From contig NC_081405.1 in assembly GCF_030272615.1 (NCBI RefSeq), positions 26,738,272 through 26,802,271 of the forward strand: a stretch of 64,000 bases of DNA, in the 5' to 3' direction. Shown here piece by piece: positions 1-9,963 of the stretch (the first letter of the stretch is position 1; every line of letters begins with the position of its first letter). Position numbers and translations under genes: made by a program. This DNA comes from Cryptomeria japonica. Its lineage: Eukaryota > Streptophyta > Pinopsida > Cupressales > Cupressaceae. Below the pieces are notes generated by a model. That model did not search any database, was not told where the DNA came from, and was given only the letters and a program-made list of their open reading frames with translations.

Positions 1-285
1 CGACACACTGCTTTTAATCATCTCAAGGCTTACCAACAACGAATGAGTCGCAGTTACAATCACAAGATCAAGCCTCGCACATTTGAGGTAGGTGACTTAG
101 TCCTCAGAGAGAACCCCAAGAATCAGCAAGAGAGAGAAAAGAAGGGCAAATTTGAACCCAACTGGCTTGGTCCTTACATCATCACAGCAGTATATGGATC
201 TGGGGCATATCAGCTCTCAACTATAGAAGGGGAATCTTTGGAGGATCCTATCAACAACATGCACCTTCGCAGGTTCTACACATAA
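1..285 (+). CDS. Ty3/gypsy pol polyprotein, C-terminal end of integrase (partial)
   Basis: Open from the first base of the window to the stop at 283-285, about 94 residues. It has the layout of the integrase C-terminal region of plant Ty3/gypsy elements: a basic stretch with KIKPRTFEVGDLVL, then a chromatin-facing small barrel with KFEPNWLGPYII and GAYQL, and a terminal NNMHLRRFY. The GDLVL and LGPY motifs are the usual landmarks of this region. The protein would be cut from a larger Gag-Pol polyprotein and joins element cDNA to host DNA. The catalytic core, RNase H, RT and protease lie upstream of the window. Confidence 0.85.
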   Translation, partial: RHTAFNHLKAYQQRMSRSYNHKIKPRTFEVGDLVLRENPKNQQEREKKGKFEPNWLGPYIITAVYGSGAYQLSTIEGESLEDPINNMHLRRFYT

Positions 286-2022
286 GCTCTTTTTGAGTAT
301 CCTAATGCAAAAATACAAAAAAATCAAAAAATTCAAAAATACAAAAAAAATTATAAAACAAAAAAATCGTTACTTGGTGAAAACCTGGCAAACAGGCACC
401 TTGTGACAACAAAAAAATTGAAAAATCGAGAAAAGTAAAGAGAAATAATTTCGTCCAACGGTGAAAACCACTTCGGTGGCGCCCTGGGCAAGTACCATGG
501 TGAAAACTGGGTCACCAGCGCCATGCGTAGAGACTTTGCTCCTCCCTCCTTCAGGATTCACTTTCATCCTTTCACTTCGCACACACTCACGACCAATTCA
601 CTCACAATAAACTTACCCATTCCCATCATGGCTTGTTATTGCTCTACCCAAGATTGGTTAGCCATTCATAATAAACCCTCCCTTTTCACTCCCTTTCAAT
701 CCATAATAAATCGGCTCCTATCTGTGACTATGGCCAATTCCTACGTCTAGTAATGGGTGTGGAACTGAGAACATCATATGTTTCGAGGAGTACAGTTTCT
801 TCTAGTTTCCTTCGAGTCTACCCGCGCGCAATCCGCAATAAAGCAACATTTGCATCGCAAATCCGCAATAAGGTTTCGTCTTTTCCACAATAAAGTATCA
901 GTTTCATGGATTCAGTCAGTTTCAGATGAGACACAGCAGCAACAATGAGCTTCAACAAAATCAAATCTTTCAACAGACTCAGACAACATATGGTTCAGTG
1001 CTATCTATCCTTTTTGTGAAAGTAAACATTGTGACCACAATCAAAATTTGACTTAAACAAGTGACAAGAGACACCAAACTTGAGGACTACAGTGGATGTT
1101 GGTGTCGAGTCTTGGTTTTCTTTTGGTTTTATCTTTTTGGTGACATGTCTTTTAGCTTTTCCAGGATGTCTTTGACTAGAGATTCTATCTCCAGGATGTC
1201 TTTGACTAGAAAGGCGAGGATGGGGTATCGTCACCTACTTGCATTTGCTATCTGTGGATTGTCTTTTAGTAATGCTATGACTTGTCCAAGGATATGAGGA
1301 CACTGTGAGTCTAGTATGAACTGGGGCATTCCTTGTTTGTGACTGTCATTATCTCCATGCAAACAGGTACAATGACTTTCTGGGTCGAACATATGCCTCG
1401 ATTGTCATAACCTATTCTGCCATAATAAAGCTCAATGATGATAACGCACAAGAAGCTCTTTCATGTTCATATCTTCTGTCTTCCATCCCCCGTTCTTGAT
1501 TGACTTCCATTGTCCTTCTCGAGTCCGCGTAGCCCGCTATCACATGACTGAGTATAATGACACACCAAAAACATTTGCATTTCATATAGTTGCACCTGCA
1601 TCACCACATATAAGCATTTCATACATATAGATATTATAATTGCATCACATCCTGCATACAACACATGTTAGCACATCTCACATTTTCATTATGTAAATAA
1701 ACATTTGCATTATCATATTCATTTGCATCACATACATTTTCATTTGCATCATGCATCACATATACAACATAAAAAAACAAAAATATATGGCATTGCATCA
1801 TATAAGCATCCATATCATAAAACATGCATCACATAAGAACATCTCATCACATAAGGTACACATGCATATAGCTGCCGCAAAAGATGAATCATCTCATATA
1901 TATAATCAAATGTGTCATAATACAATGATGTCAAAAGAATCATATGGCTACAAAAGAATCACCCGCAGGTGTCTACAATACAACAATGATACATCTACTG
2001 ATACAATGGGAGCCCACTATAG
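286..2022. other. Noncoding stretch between pol and the antisense ORFs of the Tat element
   Basis: No convincing coding region. It starts with an A-rich tract (about 305-370), followed by short phrases containing GTGAAAAC and CACCTTGTGACAAC like those in the post-pol region of other plant gypsy elements. At about 1160-1215 the phrase CAGGATGTCTTTGACTAGA occurs twice, 37 bases apart. From about 1560 to 1950 the DNA is rich in CATCACAT and CATTTGCAT, a degenerate microsatellite-like tract. Short open frames here look like chance. Confidence 0.5.
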
Positions 2023-2901
2023 CTATGAGGAACTCCCTCCCTCGGAGCCGCCTCGCCTCGACGGAGTCTGAGCTATAGATGGACCCGCCCCAGGATCCCC
2101 CTGTCCCTCTGGTGGTGGTGGAGGCCCCATAACCCCACTGCTGGATGCCTGTCTCCTGCGGCTCCCTCCCGTAGCCGTCGCTGTGCGCGACGACCTCTGG
2201 AAGCTCCTAGCCCGCTGCTCTGCCGGCACGGCTGCATAATATAGATCCCTCCAGTAGGCGATCTCCTCTCCGGCTCGCAAAACATATGCGTAGCCTGCCC
2301 CTGCATCCTCTGCTGCCCGCCTACCTGCCCTCAGAGCTGTCTCGGCCTCGGTATATCTCTGGATGGCCTGATCCCTCTCCCGCTCTGTATCTCGGACCCT
2401 GATCCTGAGGTGGTTCCTCTCTCGAACCAAATCCTCAATCTCATCTGCCTGGCCCTGGCAGATCTCCCGCAGCCTAAGCACCTCATCCTCCTCGGAGTCT
2501 CCGCTCTCCGTCCCTGCCTGTGGCTCCTCCTCTACAGGTGCCTGTCCCTGTGCCTCTGCCTGCACCTGTCCCTGTGCCTGTATAGGTACCTGTGGCTGTA
2601 CCTGTCTCTGTCCCTCTGGCTGCACCTGTCTCTGTCCCTCTCTGGGACCCTGTGCTGCTGGCACCTGTAGGGGCAGTCCACCCCGTCCTCTCACCACTGG
2701 AGCTGCTCTCTCCTGACCTCCCTCCCTCCGAGGTGCTACCCGTCTCTCTCCCACCACTCCCCTCCGCCTCCGCCGGCCCCTACCTCCATCCCCTCCTCCA
2801 TCATCATCATCTCCTCCACCCTCTCCATCCACTGGCTCCGCTGGATCTGTCAACCTAGGAAATGGATGCTCTGCCCAGTACGCAGAGTACTCTACGTCCA
2901 T
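2023..2901 (-). CDS. Low-complexity, coiled-coil open stretch downstream of the PMD ORF
   Basis: A 292-residue open stretch that follows the PMD stretch closely on the minus strand. It has three parts: an acidic-glycine then arginine-rich N-terminal segment (GEGGGDDDDGG, GRGRRRRR); a glutamine/proline/valine repeat region around residues 80-120; and a charged heptad-like region around residues 135-215 with EVLRLREICQGQADEIEDL that should form a coiled coil. It ends in a serine/glycine/proline-rich tail. Many PMD proteins of this kind carry a coiled-coil C-terminal part, so this may belong to the same antisense gene as the PMD. High GC and the strand-biased codon pattern favour a once-coding region. 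Open frames on the other strand here are leucine/proline-rich shadows. Confidence 0.55.
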   Translation of the reverse strand: MDVEYSAYWAEHPFPRLTDPAEPVDGEGGGDDDDGGGDGGRGRRRRRGVVGERRVAPRREGGQERAAPVVRGRGGLPLQVPAAQGPREGQRQVQPEGQRQVQPQVPIQAQGQVQAEAQGQAPVEEEPQAGTESGDSEEDEVLRLREICQGQADEIEDLVRERNHLRIRVRDTERERDQAIQRYTEAETALRAGRRAAEDAGAGYAYVLRAGEEIAYWRDLYYAAVPAEQRARSFQRSSRTATATGGSRRRQASSSGVMGPPPPPEGQGDPGAGPSIAQTPSRRGGSEGGSSS

Positions 2902-2922
2902 CCCTGCATCATCTACCTCTGG

Positions 2923-3966
2923 TCACATGTCCCAGGGCATCGGCATCATCTCCGCTAGCTGCATCACTGCCTGATCATAGGATAACAGTGGGCCAAACTG
3001 CACCTGATCTCTGACCGTACGGGCATACATGCCCGAGCCTCGGGGCATCCTCTGAATCCTGCCATACTGCCTGCATACCCTGTCCACCAGCTGTCTCTCT
3101 AATATATAGGGCGTCCGCCCAATCAGGTACCTGCTCCGGAAGGTGTAGGGCAGCTCCAGTGCATCGTCCTCCCACTCCTCGCACCCCAGGTACGGCCTCC
3201 AGACCACCATGTCAATGTCATCAATGACTCTCCTCCAGTGCTCCAATCTCCCAATCCGAGGCTGGGATGTAATCATCGCATATAGGTGCACAAAACTCTG
3301 TCCCTGTCCTCTGCCTCTGAAATGAATAGGCCGTGTGATGGGAAGATGCTCATAGGCCCACACCTGCAAGAGAGTCACACCGCAGCCCAAACCCACTGAT
3401 CCATGGTATACAAACTGATGCAGCTCATAATACAAATGTGCTAGGACACATGGCCCCCATGCATACCTAGTGTGCTCTGCCATCAGCGTCTCCAAGGCCC
3501 CTCCCCAGCCCACTGCCAATCCTCGTGTGGCCCTGTCTGGACACAAGTATCCACTGATAACTCCCCCAACAACTGCCGACAATGCTAATCCTGTGGCAGT
3601 CATGGTGTCCCAGGCTACATGGCCTGCTCGCATCTCCAACTCAGGATCCTGAAAGACCCATCTCAAGGCCTCCCTGTCACCGTCACGGTCGTAGGGGATC
3701 AACTCTCCATCAATGGGAACATGTAATATCCTGTATACATCCTCCAGTGTCACTGTCATCTCACCCATCGGCAGGTGAAACGTGCATGTCTCTGAGTGCC
3801 ATCTCTCGGCCAACGCAGTCAGCAACCCCATGTTTGCCCGAAACTCGGGCACATAGAACATATGTGTGAGGCCCATCTCCTCAACGGAAATCATGTCCTG
3901 GATAGACAACTCTGGTCGCAACCTCTGAGTCGATGGGAATCTCTCCCGTGACTCCAACATCGGCAA
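2923..3966 (-). CDS. Plant mobile domain (PMD, MAIN/MAIL1-like) protein carried antisense in the Tat element
   Basis: A 347-residue open stretch on the strand opposite to pol. Residues about 20-330 read like the aminotransferase-like plant mobile domain: an opening block with EEMGLTHMFYVPEF, the hallmark block ERWHSETCTFHLPMGEMTVT followed by LEDVYRILHVPIDGE, a WGGALETLMAEHTRYAWG block, and a C-terminal WRPYLGCEEWEDD-LPYTFRSRYLIG region. PMD occurs in host MAIN/MAIL1 proteins, which act in transcription and silencing, and in plant transposons including Ty3/gypsy and Mutator-like elements. Position between pol and LTR, in reverse orientation, fits the known antisense extra ORFs of Tat elements. 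A cloned or silencing-related role is not shown here. The start used is the first ATG of the open stretch, just ahead of the PMD. Confidence 0.8.
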   Translation of the reverse strand: MPMLESRERFPSTQRLRPELSIQDMISVEEMGLTHMFYVPEFRANMGLLTALAERWHSETCTFHLPMGEMTVTLEDVYRILHVPIDGELIPYDRDGDREALRWVFQDPELEMRAGHVAWDTMTATGLALSAVVGGVISGYLCPDRATRGLAVGWGGALETLMAEHTRYAWGPCVLAHLYYELHQFVYHGSVGLGCGVTLLQVWAYEHLPITRPIHFRGRGQGQSFVHLYAMITSQPRIGRLEHWRRVIDDIDMVVWRPYLGCEEWEDDALELPYTFRSRYLIGRTPYILERQLVDRVCRQYGRIQRMPRGSGMYARTVRDQVQFGPLLSYDQAVMQLAEMMPMPWDM

Positions 3967-4010
3967 ATACTCCTGCAGTCAAGCAAATCAATCTTGTCAG
4001 TTATCGTGGC

Positions 4011-4255
4011 ATTCACTGTTTATCACAAAATGCTACTTGCTACCTAAATGCATATGGCTATCTACCCTAGTGACACTCACTGTTCATCACAAAGTGTTGC
4101 TATTTATCCTAGTAGTGCTCACTGTTCATCACAAAGTACTACGTGTGTGACATTCCCTGTTCATCACAAAGTGTCACTCACATTCGCACTCCCTGTTCAT
4201 CACAAAGTGTTGTCTATCCTGGTGCTCCCTGTTCATCACAAAGTGCCTTGATCTA
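4011..4255 (+). repeat. Degenerate tandem array, anchor CTGTTCATCACAAAGTG
   Basis: Six copies of a roughly 21-bp anchor (consensus CTCMCTGTTCATCACAAAGTG) separated by spacers of about 13-45 bases that are not alike. Further single anchors with TATGTTCATCACAGAA occur at about 4319 and 6061. It lies between the PMD ORF and the LTR. Variable tandem arrays in the 3' untranslated region are described for Tat-lineage elements such as Ogre. Confidence 0.7.
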
Positions 4256-4375
4256 TCCTAATCTTCCTAGAGGACCTGCTTGAGTGTATCCTCTCAGCAG
4301 CTTATCCAATCGACAGCGTATGTTCATCACAGAACTGCCGATTTGACCTAAAGGACTAAAATCATGCATTTAAAC

Positions 4376-4690
4376 ACACAAACGCACTGTTTCAACACAC
4401 ACGCGCTTTTAACTCATAAACGCACTTATAGACTGCATAAACGCGCCTCTGCAACACAGACGCGCTTTCTGAACACAAACGTGCCTATGCCAGACACAAA
4501 CGCGACCAGGGAACACAGACGTCCCTGCATGACATAAACGCTATTCAAAAGCACAGACGCTACTACATTTCACAAACGCGTCCGCAATCAACACAAACGC
4601 GGTTCCAGGCACAGACGCGCCTGGACCCGACACAGACGCGCCTGTTGGACACAGACGCGCCTGGCGCTGACACAGATGCGGTTGCGCGTT
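4376..4690 (+). repeat. Degenerate 19-21-bp tandem array, anchor ACACARACGCGCCTG
   Basis: About sixteen units with mean period near 19.7 bases. Each begins with a conserved anchor (ACACARACGCG, often followed by CCTG) and continues with 5-9 bases that differ from unit to unit. The last units at 4609-4690 are the most alike. The array recurs in the duplicated block downstream with its own spacers. It contains no useful open frame. Confidence 0.8.
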
Positions 4691-5209
4691 TTTGCACTTT
4701 TACACTATCCTATTTCTAGCGCATTTATTGCTCCTAAACATGCATTTATGACAAAAACTCGAAATGCGTGAAAGTACGAGGAGGTTTTCGGGTACTTACC
4801 GGCTCTCCTGCATCGACTGGTCGCTGGAATCGGCGGACACGGTCGAATCTATGAATGAATGCCATCGCTGCTGACTGCTGCTGCTCTTTTCTCGCTCTGC
4901 ACTGTGATCTCGTAAGGGTGTAGATGACAATGAGGATGTCTTTTGCCCGTGGTCTATCTTATAGCCTAGCCTAGCCCTCGTCTTCATTTCCCGAGTCAGT
5001 CTTCCTCATCCCGTGACTTTGTCACTTTATCTGATCAGTCCATTCTATCCCATCTTTCTTATCGAGAGATTGTCTGCAATCTTTCCAGACTTTTTCATCC
5101 AATCTCTCGAGGGGGCATATCATTCCCATCCTGGGGCAACTCTGTATCAGTTCATCTTATCTTCTTTGAAACAACGCGACAAGCCGCATTGTCTCAAAGA
5201 GGGGCAAAA
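4691..5209 (+). other. 3' untranslated region of the Tat element, ending in the polypurine tract
   Basis: No gene is convincing here. The last bases before the LTR, about 5196-5209, read AAAGAGGGGCAAAA, a purine-rich tract directly followed by TGTAGACACC; this fits the primer site for plus-strand DNA synthesis. The same tract and flanks recur at about 6864-6877 before the second LTR. Short open frames on either strand are low-complexity and change between the two copies. Confidence 0.55.
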
Positions 5210-5998
5210 TGTAGACACCCAAAATTGTCATGTCTAATTAAATAAATATTTTATTTATTTAATTATCTAAGCCTAATTCTTCTATTAATTAAATAAATCT
5301 TTATTTATTTAATTAATTCATTTATCCTCTTCTAGCCTTATTTCTCATTTAAATAAATACATTTATTTATTTAAATTATCCCTTTCCTAAATTAAATAAA
5401 TATTTTATTTATTTAATTGTCCTACTTCTTCTATTAATTAAATAAATCTTTATTTATTTAATTAATTCATTAACCTTTTCTACACATAACACATGTCATT
5501 CATCTCTTATTTCCTACACTACCTACCCCTTTCATTATTTTGGTATTTCTTATACCTACCCTCTAATCCTAGCCGACCTCCTTTTTTACACCTCTCAATC
5601 TTAACCCTCCATTTCTTATTGTGTCTTCTATTTAAGGAGATGCTTTCTTCATTGACAAACCCTAATGCCTAATGACTAATGACTAATTTTGGAGGACTTA
5701 ACTACACTACAATTCTACTTGCAACCACATTCCGTTCTTTGTTGAGCTCTTGTGCATATAAAAATCTGAGAGCAAGCATATTAAACAAGATCAATGGAGA
5801 TAGGAAGAATGGAGATCAAAACCCTAGTGGACATGTGATGGTATAATCTTTGTGATTTTTGAGTTATTTTGCATTGTCTTAGGTTATCTTCATATGTTAT
5901 GGTGGATCTTTGTTCATTGTTAGGCTAGGGTTTGGTGGTTGAATCCATTTTAGTCTTTCAATATTGTTGTTTATTGCTATCCATTTTCACCATATACA
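5210..5998 (+). repeat. LTR of the Tat element, copy 1
   Basis: 789 bases from TGTAGACACC to CCATATACA, with the expected TG and CA ends and a polypurine tract just before it. A TATA-like TATTTAAGG lies at 5629-5637, followed about 25-30 bases later by the likely transcript start region. Copy 2 has a better TATATAAGG at the same place. The first third is a run of AT palindromes (5234-5466). What follows this LTR is a second copy of the UTR rather than flanking DNA or a primer-binding site. Confidence 0.8.
5234..5466. repeat. Five successive AT palindromes in the LTR
   Basis: Five near-perfect inverted repeats of 27-35 bases, built around AATTAAATAAAT and ATTTATTTAATT arms with a 2-5-base centre, separated by 15-40 bases. 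Each could fold into a hairpin with a stem of about 13-15 pairs. The same five recur at about 6903-7136 in LTR copy 2. Related AT blocks lie near the start of the two minus-strand Tat-like LTRs in this window. Confidence 0.75.
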
Positions 5999-6877
5999 CT
6001 AGTCTTCCCTAGAGGACCTGCTTGAGTGTATCCTCTTAGCAGCTTATCCAATCGACAGTGTATGTTCATCACAGAATTGCCGATTTGACCTAGAAGATGC
6101 AATTTCACACTTTTTAAAACACAAACGCGCTTACCTGACATAAACGCGCTTAAAGACTGCACAGACGCACCTGACAAACACAGACGTGCCTATGCTCTAC
6201 ACAGATGCACCTGGGTGACACAGACGTGCCTTCTTGGCACAGACACGACTAACCATCACAAACGCGGCCGCATTTGGCACAGACGCGGATTCAAACGCAG
6301 ACGCGCCTGACACAAACACAGATGTGCCTCGCGAGCACAGACGCGCTTAAACATTTTTTTGACATTTTTGGGACCCTACTCTAAGCGCATTTATTTCTCT
6401 ACTTACCATGCATTTATGAGAAAATTAAATGCGTCAAAGTACGAGGAGGTTTGGTGGTACTTACCGGCTCTCCTGCCTCTACTGGCCTCTGAAATCGGCG
6501 AACGCGGTCGAATCTATGAATGAAGGCCATCGCTGCTGACTGCTGTTGTTCTTTTTTTCGCTCTGCAATCTGCTCTTGTGGATGTGTAGATGACAATGAG
6601 GATGTATTTTCCCCCCGTGGTCTATCTTATAGCCTACCCTAGCCCTCGCCCTCGTTTCCCGAGTCAGTCTTCTTTATCCCGTGACTCTGTCACTTTATCT
6701 GGTCAGTCCATTCTAGCCTTTCTTTCTTATCGAGAGATTGTCTACAATCTTTTCACACATTTTCATCCAATCTCTCGAGGGGGCATATCATTCCCATCTT
6801 GGGGCAACTCTGTATCAGTTCACATTATCTTTTTTGAAACAACGCGACAAGCCGCATCGTCTCAAAAAGGGGCAAAA
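5999..6877 (+). repeat. Second copy of the Tat 3' untranslated region
   Basis: From about 6006 this repeats the sequence that starts near 4265 (CCTAGAGGACCTGCTTGAGT and onward): the TATGTTCATCACAGAA anchor, a 12-unit ACACARACGCG array at 6119-6350, the CTTACCGGCTCTCCTGC phrase, and the final purine tract. It abuts LTR copy 1 directly. The array spacers differ between the two copies, so the arrays have diverged or turned over since the duplication. Confidence 0.8.
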
Positions 6878-7654
6878 TGTAGACACCTAAAATTGTCCAA
6901 TCTAATTAAATAAATATTTTATTTATTTAATTACTTTAGCCTAATTTTTCTATTAATTAAATAAATATTTATTTATTTAATTAATTCATTTATCCTCTTC
7001 TAGCCTTATTTCTCATTTAAATAAATACCTTTATTTATTTAAATGATCCTTTTTCTAAATTAAATAAATATCTTATTTATTTAATTATCCCACTTCTTCT
7101 ATTAATTAAATAAATCTTTATTTATTTAATTAATTCATTACCTTTTTCTACCCATGACACATGCCATTCATCTCTTAATTCATACACTACCTACCCCTTT
7201 CATTATTTTATTATTTCTTTTACCTACCCTCTAATCATAGCCGGCCTCCTTTTACACCTCTCAATCTTATCCCTCCATTTCATATAGTGTCTTCTATATA
7301 AGGAGATGTTTCCTTCATTATCAAACCCTAATCAATCATTCTAATCAATTTATACAAATTGACTACACTACGATCCTACTTGCAACCACATTTCGTTCTT
7401 TGTTGAGCTCTTGCGCACATAAAATCTAAGAGCAAATATATCAAGCAAGATCAATGGAGATAGGAAGAATGGAGATCCAAAACCCTATTGGACATGTGAT
7501 GGTATAATCTTTGTGATTTCATTTGATTTGCATTGTCTTAGGTAATCTTCATATGTTATGGTGGATCTTTGTTGTTGTTAGGCTAGGGTTTTGTGGTTGA
7601 ATTCATTTAGTCTTTCAATATTATCATTATTGTTATCCATTTTCACCATATACA
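6878..7654 (+). repeat. LTR of the Tat element, copy 2
   Basis: 777 bases from TGTAGACACC to CCATATACA, parallel to 5210-5998 through its full length. TATA box TATATAAGG at about 7295-7303. The AT palindromes are kept at about 6903-7136. The next bases are ATTAC, the possible target-site copy; the partner lies outside the window, so this cannot be checked here. Confidence 0.8.
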
Positions 7655-9963
7655 ATTACAACACAATCAATTCGGCCCAAAGACCAATCGGTTCATGAAA
7701 CGTGCAACAGTAACAAGTCGGCTCAAATCACTAAGAACAACTTCCAAAATGCATAAGACAATGCGTAGTCCTCCGGGAACATCGGACATGGCATAGGAAA
7801 CATAAATCCACGATCTGCAAGTCAAGGAGATCAACCGTAACCCAATCCAAATTCGCTCAACACACTGCCAGAATAACCAGTAAGAACATATCAACCAATA
7901 CCGAAATTGATAACTCACTGAGATTAAATCCAAAAGCCATGAAACTCAAACACGAACAAGACTACGAACACAAGGGAATAAATCCAAAACCACAATGCTA
8001 AACTCTCAAATAAGAAGAAATGTTGTGATCTCAAGCAATTCCACTGAAAATTGCTCAATCGGTAAGAACTAGATTGGTGCTCCTGCATCAGGATGATACA
8101 TGCCTCCAAGTGTAGAGTGCAAGGGGATGATGGATTACACATGATGCCTATTTGCCATGTTTTAATTATGGTACTCTTTGAATACACTATAAAAAGTGGT
8201 TTTCAGTAATGGATAATTTTTTTCTCTTTACTTCTTTTTTTATGTCACACGAGATGCATGTTTTCCAAGTTTTTGTCAAAATGATGATTTTTTCACTTTT
8301 TTTGGGGGATTTTTAAGTTTTTGGAAGACAATGGCTGCATGATAGGAGATGGTGGAAGGACTCAAGCATCTCGTTCTCTAGATGTTTCCCTTAAAAGATG
8401 TGCTACAATGGACCATGGCTATTGAAGGTATGATTAAAGACATTGGTAGGGTGATGATAAAGGGAAATGAAATAGATGATAAGATGGAATGGAAAAAGGA
8501 TTTATGTAAAGGATTAGATGGGAGGTATGAAAGGGTGGAAAATTGGTGTTGGATAATGGATAAGATGATGGAAAATTTTTGCATGGGTGGATGGAAATGT
8601 CTTCAAGATCAATATTGCCACACACCTTGAGGGGTGGTGGAGTGATAGAGGACAAGTGGATTTTTAATTTTGAGATTCCAAGGGAGGAGTGGATGTGGAT
8701 TTCAGCACATAACGACCCAAAATGGATGAAGTAGGTGATGGAGGATTTAAGATAGTGGATTTTGGGACATATAGACCCAAATAGGTTTGAAAGGTGATAG
8801 ATGTTTAGATGGAGGAATGAAGGAATCCTTGTGAATAACAAGTTTGGATGCCAAATTTTCTTTTCTTTTAGGATGCAGTGTTTGATTTGGGAATCCACGT
8901 GGTTTTTTATATTCTTTCCTTAGTGCTAAGGTTCGTAATCAGGCTTCTTGTTCAGTTGTCAGTGATAAAATCCCTCGGGAGGCTTCCCAACCTTTAGAAC
9001 AAAGGCTTTACGTGTCGTAAAGATATCGGAGGAAGGCTAATCGCTACGCAAAACCGTTGAAAGGAACTTTCGTCACCCTCCACTTTTGATTATAGTGGGT
9101 TGGAACACTTGGCAATAAAGTTGTTTCCCACTTAGGTTGTTCCCCTCACACCGACCGTAATGGCTTTAAGAGTTTTTAGCTTGTTGGGAGAGCAGGCCTA
9201 CTAAAGGATTTATTGCTTGAAATATTGAAAGCATAAGAGTGGTTTGGCTTTTTGATCACCCAATTAAGGGGAGAGCATATACCTTCCACTTTCGAGACAA
9301 GGCACAAAAGTTTTTTTTTAACCTTCAAAGGCAATGATTTTATAACCTCTATTTGAAGATGTTGCTCCAAACAAGCATAATGTTTTCTTTATCTCTTAAA
9401 TCAATGATTTTTTAATCTAAGTATTGAAATCCTGGTCAACAAAGCAAAAATTTTGGGATGGTCAACAAAATGAAATCGATTAGGGGAAAGATTTCCCTCT
9501 TTTGTCTTATCTAGAATTTTGAAGACGAGGTTCTTTGACTTATGCAAGAAATAAGATGGATCCTTTTAAACACCAAAGGATGGTGAGGTTTGTTTTAAGC
9601 TTTGCATAAATCAAAGTTTGTCTTGTTCTTTTTAAGCCCAAAAACTGAAGTGTTTTTCCTAACTTGCAAAAAGGAAAGTTTGTTTTGTTATTCTTTTTAG
9701 GTACTCCAAAATAAAAATGAGTTCATTTTACTAATAAGGAAATGGAGAAATTTTTATATAACTAACTTAACAAAGTTAGAAATACAAAAAATTTAACTCA
9801 ACGTCTAAAACTTTAGTAAAAGAAAAACAATCTTCCAAACCTGCAAACAAATGTTAGTTACCTGCAGTAAAACCAGTTAGCAATCAAATTTTTTATTTAT
9901 GTGAACTTCTACAAGTCTAATCTTAAGTCTTTGTTACAATTTTGCTTTCTGTCGGTGTCTGTT
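7655..9963. other. No gene recognised; possibly internal part of the minus-strand Tat-like element
   Basis: No open frame here shows a recognisable motif. The longest (about 8434-8898, minus strand) has a low-complexity composition with no known domain. The right half leads without a visible border into the tandem array and primer-binding site of the minus-strand LTR element, so part of it is probably that element's decayed internal region. The left border of that element is not visible. Confidence 0.35.

Larger units (their letters stand above)
1..7654 (+). mobile_element. Ty3/gypsy (Tat-type) LTR retrotransposon, right-hand part
   Basis: The window opens inside this element; the 5' LTR, gag and most of pol lie outside it. 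Parts seen in order are the end of pol (integrase C-terminus), a long noncoding stretch, two antisense open stretches of which the first is a plant mobile domain, two degenerate tandem arrays, a purine-rich tract, and an LTR starting TGTAGACACC and ending ATATACA. The UTR-plus-LTR block then occurs a second time. An antisense ORF between pol and the 3' LTR is a known trait of Tat-lineage elements, so lineage is inferred from layout rather than from RT. The two LTR copies match at roughly nine bases in ten by eye, so the element is old. It looks broken. Confidence 0.75.

Noticed and set aside
1634-1990. CATCACAT-rich tract as a gene
   Set aside because: Open frames on both strands come from the repeat itself (M-H-H and similar runs).
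2410-2858. Plus-strand leucine/proline-rich open frames
   Set aside because: They are the mirror of the GC-rich antisense coding stretch 2023-2901 and have low-complexity composition without a motif.
4011-4690. CRISPR-like look of repeats with unique spacers
   Set aside because: The genome is eukaryotic, anchors are degenerate, spacer lengths vary, and no cas genes exist. These are retrotransposon UTR arrays.
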